Below are positions 6,070 through 6,266 of a stretch of DNA of 6,266 bases, in pieces. The DNA lies in contig JANYBY010000176.1 of assembly GCA_025360565.1 (NCBI GenBank), positions 1 through 6,266 on the forward strand, in the 5' to 3' direction. The notes under the pieces are model-generated. The model did no database searches. It worked only from the letters and a program-made list of their open reading frames with translations, and was not told the DNA's origin. The DNA comes from Bacteroidota bacterium (GTDB lineage Bacteria > Bacteroidota > Bacteroidia > B-17B0 > Aurantibacillaceae). Position 1 is the first letter of the stretch. Each line of letters begins with the position of its first letter. The position numbers were made by a program, and so were the translations under genes.

Positions 6070-6266
6070 TTATTTTACCTGGTTTATAACGGCTGTAAAA
6101 GCCTCAGGGTGGTTCATTGCCAAATCAGCTAAAACCTTGCGGTTTAACTTTAAACCTTTGGCATTTAATTTACCAATAAACTCCGAATAGCTTAAACCGT
6201 GCTCGCGAACACCGGCGTTAATGCGTTGAATCCACAAACCACGCATACTGCGTTTTTTGTTTTTTC
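6070..6266 (-). CDS. rplT: 50S ribosomal protein L20, C-terminal part
   Basis: Partial gene: 64 C-terminal codons plus the TAA stop at 6070-6072 are visible, and the N-terminal half lies beyond the right edge. L20 binds 23S rRNA early in 50S assembly. The fragment reads R-S-M-R-G-L-W-I-Q-R-I-N-A-G-V-R (5-20 of the visible part), G-L-S-Y-S-E-F-I (23-30), and N-R-K-V-L-A-D-L-A (41-49) followed by a P-E-A-F-T-A-V-I end. This is the conserved globular C-terminal domain of L20. Full-length L20 is about 115-120 residues, so roughly half is present. In most bacteria rplT follows infC and rpmI, which would be expected just outside the window. A strong terminator follows the stop, so this is the last gene of its transcript. 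Confidence 0.97.
   Translation of the reverse strand, partial: KNKKRSMRGLWIQRINAGVREHGLSYSEFIGKLNAKGLKLNRKVLADLAMNHPEAFTAVINQVK

Overview
The window is an ordinary chromosomal stretch of a member of the Bacteroidota. The evidence is AT-rich DNA (GC in the high thirties by eye), almost no Shine-Dalgarno sequences before clear gene starts, an rbfA gene next to a LolC/E-type permease gene, a short RsmI of the kind found in this phylum, and a CorA with the phylum's usual N-terminus. I cannot name a genus.

Layout, left to right. On the minus strand, rbfA (628-966) is followed by the N-terminal part of a LolC/E/FtsX-type ABC permease (1-511), which runs off the left edge. An imperfect palindromic repeat (540-621) lies between them. 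A 130-base divergent spacer separates rbfA from plus-strand genes: a zinc-ribbon-like SAM-dependent methyltransferase (1097-1867) and, 17 bases on, a full-length MsbA-type ABC exporter (1885-3759). A second copy of the palindromic repeat (3776-3849) follows. Next come rsmI (3937-4629) and corA (4622-5665), which overlap by 8 bases. On the minus strand at the right edge is the 3' part of rplT, ribosomal protein L20 (6070-6266), with a strong intrinsic terminator (5992-6028). A 51-residue basic ORF on the same strand (5708-5863) converges on corA, with a small hairpin between the two stops.

Three genes concern the ribosome: rbfA in 30S maturation, rsmI in 16S rRNA methylation and rplT in the 50S subunit. 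Four concern the envelope or transport: the permease, the MsbA-like exporter, CorA and, by inference, the methyltransferase if it acts on a lipid or glycan. I see no tRNA, CRISPR array, insertion sequence with a transposase, prophage, toxin-antitoxin pair or defence gene, and no convincing new multi-gene system. The most noteworthy items are the two-copy palindromic repeat, the small ORF with its structured leader, the forced TTG start of the permease, and a local excess of GATC.
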